From NCBI GenBank assembly GCA_964411885.1, contig CAYPMK010000051.1, positions 1 through 7,925 on the forward strand: a DNA stretch of 7,925 bases, written 5' to 3'. Shown here one piece after another: positions 6,164-7,925 of this stretch. The position numbers and the translations under genes are program-made. Source of the DNA: JAKLHL01 sp964411885 (lineage in GTDB: Bacteria; Bdellovibrionota; JAFGOL01). The notes beneath the pieces are model-generated. The model had not been told where the DNA came from. It was given only the letters and a program-made list of their open reading frames with translations, and searched no databases. Positions within the stretch are counted from its first letter, which is position 1; each line of letters opens with the position of its first letter.

Positions 6164-6929
6164 TAACACCTGTGATTTGATCATGTATAGCACCATTAGA
6201 TGCAACTACGTCGTTGCCATATATTGATATTTTATCACCTTTATAGTTTGTTACAGTTCCACCAGCTTCTTGTACCAAGAGTACTCCTGCGGCAAGATCC
6301 CAAGGATTTAATGTGCTTTCATAGAATCCATCGTAGATGCCTTCTGCTACATAGCAAAGGTCTAATGCTGCTGCTCCGGGTCTTCTTATACCATGGGTGA
6401 GGTCCGTAAATTTCTTAAAAAGTTCTAAAGCTGAATTGAGCTCATTACCTCTCATATATGCAAAACCAGTACCTAACAAAGATAATTTAAGTTGATCTGT
6501 GTTGGATACTCTTATTAGTTCTTTGTTCTTGTATGAACCAGAACCTTTAGTGCAGTGATATACATCACCATTAACAGGGTTATGTACTACTCCAACTATT
6601 AATTCTTTTTTATACTCTAGAGCGATAGAGACATTGAAATGTGGAAAACCATGGAAAAAATTAGTGGTACCATCTAAAGGGTCTATTATCCATTTAATGT
6701 CTTGGTTTCCTTTTGTCCCATCTTCTTCTGCTAGAACGCCAAATTCTGGTGTGCCTTTTCTTAGTATATCAGTGATCAAAGTTTCAGATTCTGTATCAGC
6801 TTTTGTTACTATACCGGCATTTTTTTTAGTTTTAAAATCATTTATGGAGTTAAAGTGTGTCATCAGTAATTTGCCAGCTTCTAATGATGCAGATATGGCT
6901 AGTTCTTTATATTTCTGTAGTTCTTTCAA
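6153..6929 (-). CDS. suhB: Inositol-1-monophosphatase family protein (SuhB-like)
   Basis: This Mg2+-dependent, lithium-sensitive-type phosphatase has 258 residues, the usual family length. Metal ligands are visible: E68 in LAEED (66-70), D83 and D86 in WIIDPLDGTTNF (80-91), and D211 in NPWDLAAG (208-215). GIRRPGAAALDLCYVAEG at 180-197 is the typical motif before the second metal region. Possible substrates are inositol phosphates or related sugar phosphates; a CysQ-type adenosine bisphosphatase is less likely from the overall pattern. SuhB can also act in ribosomal RNA transcription complexes, which cannot be judged here. The start is TTG 6929. An in-frame TGA lies six codons upstream, GGAG lies five bases before, and the next ATG would delete 22 residues of the conserved first helix. 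The start lies inside the end of the upstream gene (23-base overlap), so translation is probably coupled. Confidence 0.92.
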   Translation of the reverse strand: MKELQKYKELAISASLEAGKLLMTHFNSINDFKTKKNAGIVTKADTESETLITDILRKGTPEFGVLAEEDGTKGNQDIKWIIDPLDGTTNFFHGFPHFNVSIALEYKKELIVGVVHNPVNGDVYHCTKGSGSYKNKELIRVSNTDQLKLSLLGTGFAYMRGNELNSALELFKKFTDLTHGIRRPGAAALDLCYVAEGIYDGFYESTLNPWDLAAGVLLVQEAGGTVTNYKGDKISIYGNDVVASNGAIHDQITGVINS

Positions 6930-7725
6930 TATTTCTCCACTTCATTCTTAGCAATTTGGTTCCCAGCACTTCTTGCTCGTCCATAATGTCAAAACCAAGC
7001 TCTGTTAGTTTTTTCTTTGAATCATCTATAGAACTTTGTGATTCTGAAAACAAAATTATTGTTTCTGCTTGCACCTTGGCAAAAAATTCTAAACCATTGT
7101 TAGATATTAATGTTGGGTCTATTAGTGCTAGCCCTATTTTGTTCTTCTTGCCGGGCTGAGTGTATTTGTGTTCAGAGAATTCTTTTAACCATTTGTTTGC
7201 ATCGGAATTAAATATTAAACAATTGTTCTTTTTATTCAATGTCATATTGAATTTGCTTTCGTTATACATGTCTCTGTTAGGTTCTACAGCATATATTCTG
7301 TTGTAAAGGTGGCTGATGTGAGTTGGGATTATCCCACAGTGAGTATTAAATATTATGGCGTTTCTTGTTGTCCCTTTAGGACAAAGTTTAACTATTGCTT
7401 TATATAATTTATACTGATCCCTTAACTTTATTGGTGAGTTCAAGGGATATAGAGCAAAGGTAAAATTATTTATTATGTCTTTAACATAAGGAGTTCCACT
7501 CATTAGATAATATTTTTCCTTATACTTTACGTAAATAGAAGCAAGGCCGGGTGTTTCATCTATCAATTCTTTTGATGTTCTTTTGTATTGTAAGTGTTGG
7601 TCCCTCTTAAGTTCTATTATAAGCATTGTTTCATAGTCGGAAACTGTAAGCAATTTGTTCGCAATACTTACGTTGTTCTCTAGTTCTGGGCTGAATTTTT
7701 TTAATATGTGTTCTATTTTTATCAT
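6907..7725 (-). CDS. Degenerate RlmD/RumA/TrmA-like methyltransferase homologue
   Basis: The 272-residue product follows the layout of RNA (uracil-5-) methyltransferases from the central subdomain onward. ETMLIIEL at 32-39, ELIDETPGLASIYV at 53-66 and NNFTFALYPLNSPIKLRDQY at 86-105 fit the region that normally ends in 'SFFQVN'. NAIIFNTHCGIIPTH at 122-136 fits the SAM motif 'LDLYCGVGTIG', AVEPN at 146-150 the acidic post-I residue, FNSDA at 172-176 motif III, LALIDPTLISNNGLEFF at 199-215 the 'DPPR.GL' motif, and LFSESQSS at 225-232 the 'SCNP.T' motif. The FFQ, the DPP proline pair, the GxG of motif I and the nucleophilic cysteine are all replaced, and no TRAM domain or iron-sulfur cysteine cluster is present at the N terminus. 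It is probably catalytically inactive or changed in function. The start is ATG 7725 with GGTGA seven bases upstream. It overlaps the stop of the gene before (ATGA) and the start of the phosphatase after it. Confidence 0.6.
   Translation of the reverse strand: MIKIEHILKKFSPELENNVSIANKLLTVSDYETMLIIELKRDQHLQYKRTSKELIDETPGLASIYVKYKEKYYLMSGTPYVKDIINNFTFALYPLNSPIKLRDQYKLYKAIVKLCPKGTTRNAIIFNTHCGIIPTHISHLYNRIYAVEPNRDMYNESKFNMTLNKKNNCLIFNSDANKWLKEFSEHKYTQPGKKNKIGLALIDPTLISNNGLEFFAKVQAETIILFSESQSSIDDSKKKLTELGFDIMDEQEVLGTKLLRMKWRNIERTTEI
6935..6938 (-). promoter_or_regulatory. Ribosome binding site fixing the TTG start of the phosphatase
   Basis: On the minus strand GGAG (6938-6935) lies five bases before TTG 6929, within the coding end of the methyltransferase-like gene. 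The frame is closed by TGA just upstream, so TTG is the only good start. Confidence 0.6.
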
Positions 7726-7925
7726 CTTTGTATCACCGGACTTATAAAATTGATCTTTGGTCCCAAGCTAACTTCTAGCTTTGCTTTTCCATCTATATTA
7801 ACTATTTCTCCGTCTATACTAAAACCACCATTAACTTCAAGGTGCAAGGTCTTTCCTTTGCTTACGAGTCTTTTTGGTTTCCATTCATCGTCTGGAAATG
7901 GTTTAAAGAACTTTGTGAAACGATA
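7722..7925 (-). CDS. C-terminal end of probable diacylglycerol-kinase-like lipid kinase (partial)
   Basis: An open frame enters from the window edge and encodes 67 residues ending at TGA 7724-7722. That stop overlaps the ATG of the next gene as ATGA. The tail includes LHLEVNGGFSIDGEIV (27-42) followed by KLEVSLGPKINFISP (49-63). This pattern, 'x.iDGE...' followed by a short strand and 'p..l.vi.P', is typical of the C-terminal end of diacylglycerol kinase / YegS / sphingosine-kinase-like lipid kinases. The catalytic domain lies outside the window, so the assignment rests on this short tail only. Its place upstream of two overlapping genes shows that it belongs to the same transcript. Confidence 0.5.
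   Translation of the reverse strand, partial: YRFTKFFKPFPDDEWKPKRLVSKGKTLHLEVNGGFSIDGEIVNIDGKAKLEVSLGPKINFISPVIQR

Noticed and set aside
6634..7159. Plus-strand ORFs of 100-105 codons opposite the phosphatase and methyltransferase-like genes
   Set aside because: Serine- and leucine-rich shadow translations of conserved minus-strand genes; the metal-binding motifs on the minus strand prove the coding side.

Overview
The window comes from an AT-rich bacterial genome with a compact layout. Genes abut or overlap, TTG starts occur next to ATG starts, and arginine is mostly AGA/AGG. Exactly 100 N inside one gene show that the sequence is a scaffolded draft, probably from a metagenome or single cell. 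The MurE carries the DNPR motif of meso-diaminopimelate (DAP)-adding enzymes, and the gene beside it looks like an LL-DAP aminotransferase. The cell therefore makes DAP-type peptidoglycan, probably by the DapL route. The sequence alone does not fix a phylum.

Left part (1-1267): a plus-strand gene (about 124-774) encodes a RecA-fold protein resembling the DnaB helicase C-terminal domain, but with a broken Walker A and an early end. It converges on, and overlaps by 12 bp, a minus-strand thiL (thiamine-monophosphate kinase, 1267-763) whose middle is hidden by the N block. The 39 bp between thiL and the next gene holds a TATAAT-type element and possibly overlapping divergent promoters.

Centre (1307-6163, plus): a tight five-gene operon. 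It contains an LL-DAP aminotransferase-like gene, an aspartokinase with no ACT regulatory domains, murE, a small acidic protein of unknown function, and a CpaF/TadA-family secretion ATPase. The first three form a short pathway: aspartokinase commits aspartate to the DAP branch, the aminotransferase makes LL-DAP, and MurE adds meso-DAP to the cell-wall precursor. The last two are translationally coupled and point to a pilus or secretion machine whose other parts are not in the window.

Right part (7925-6153, minus): a second operon of overlapping genes. It contains the C-terminal end of a probable diacylglycerol-kinase-like lipid kinase, a degenerate relative of the RlmD/RumA/TrmA RNA (uracil-5-) methyltransferases without the catalytic cysteine, and an intact inositol-monophosphatase family enzyme. 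The last converges on cpaF with an 11 bp overlap.

The most unusual content is two divergent, apparently catalytically dead relatives of well-known enzymes (DnaB-like and RlmD-like) and the ACT-less aspartokinase embedded in a DAP/cell-wall operon. No RNA gene, CRISPR array, insertion sequence or convincing intrinsic terminator was seen.
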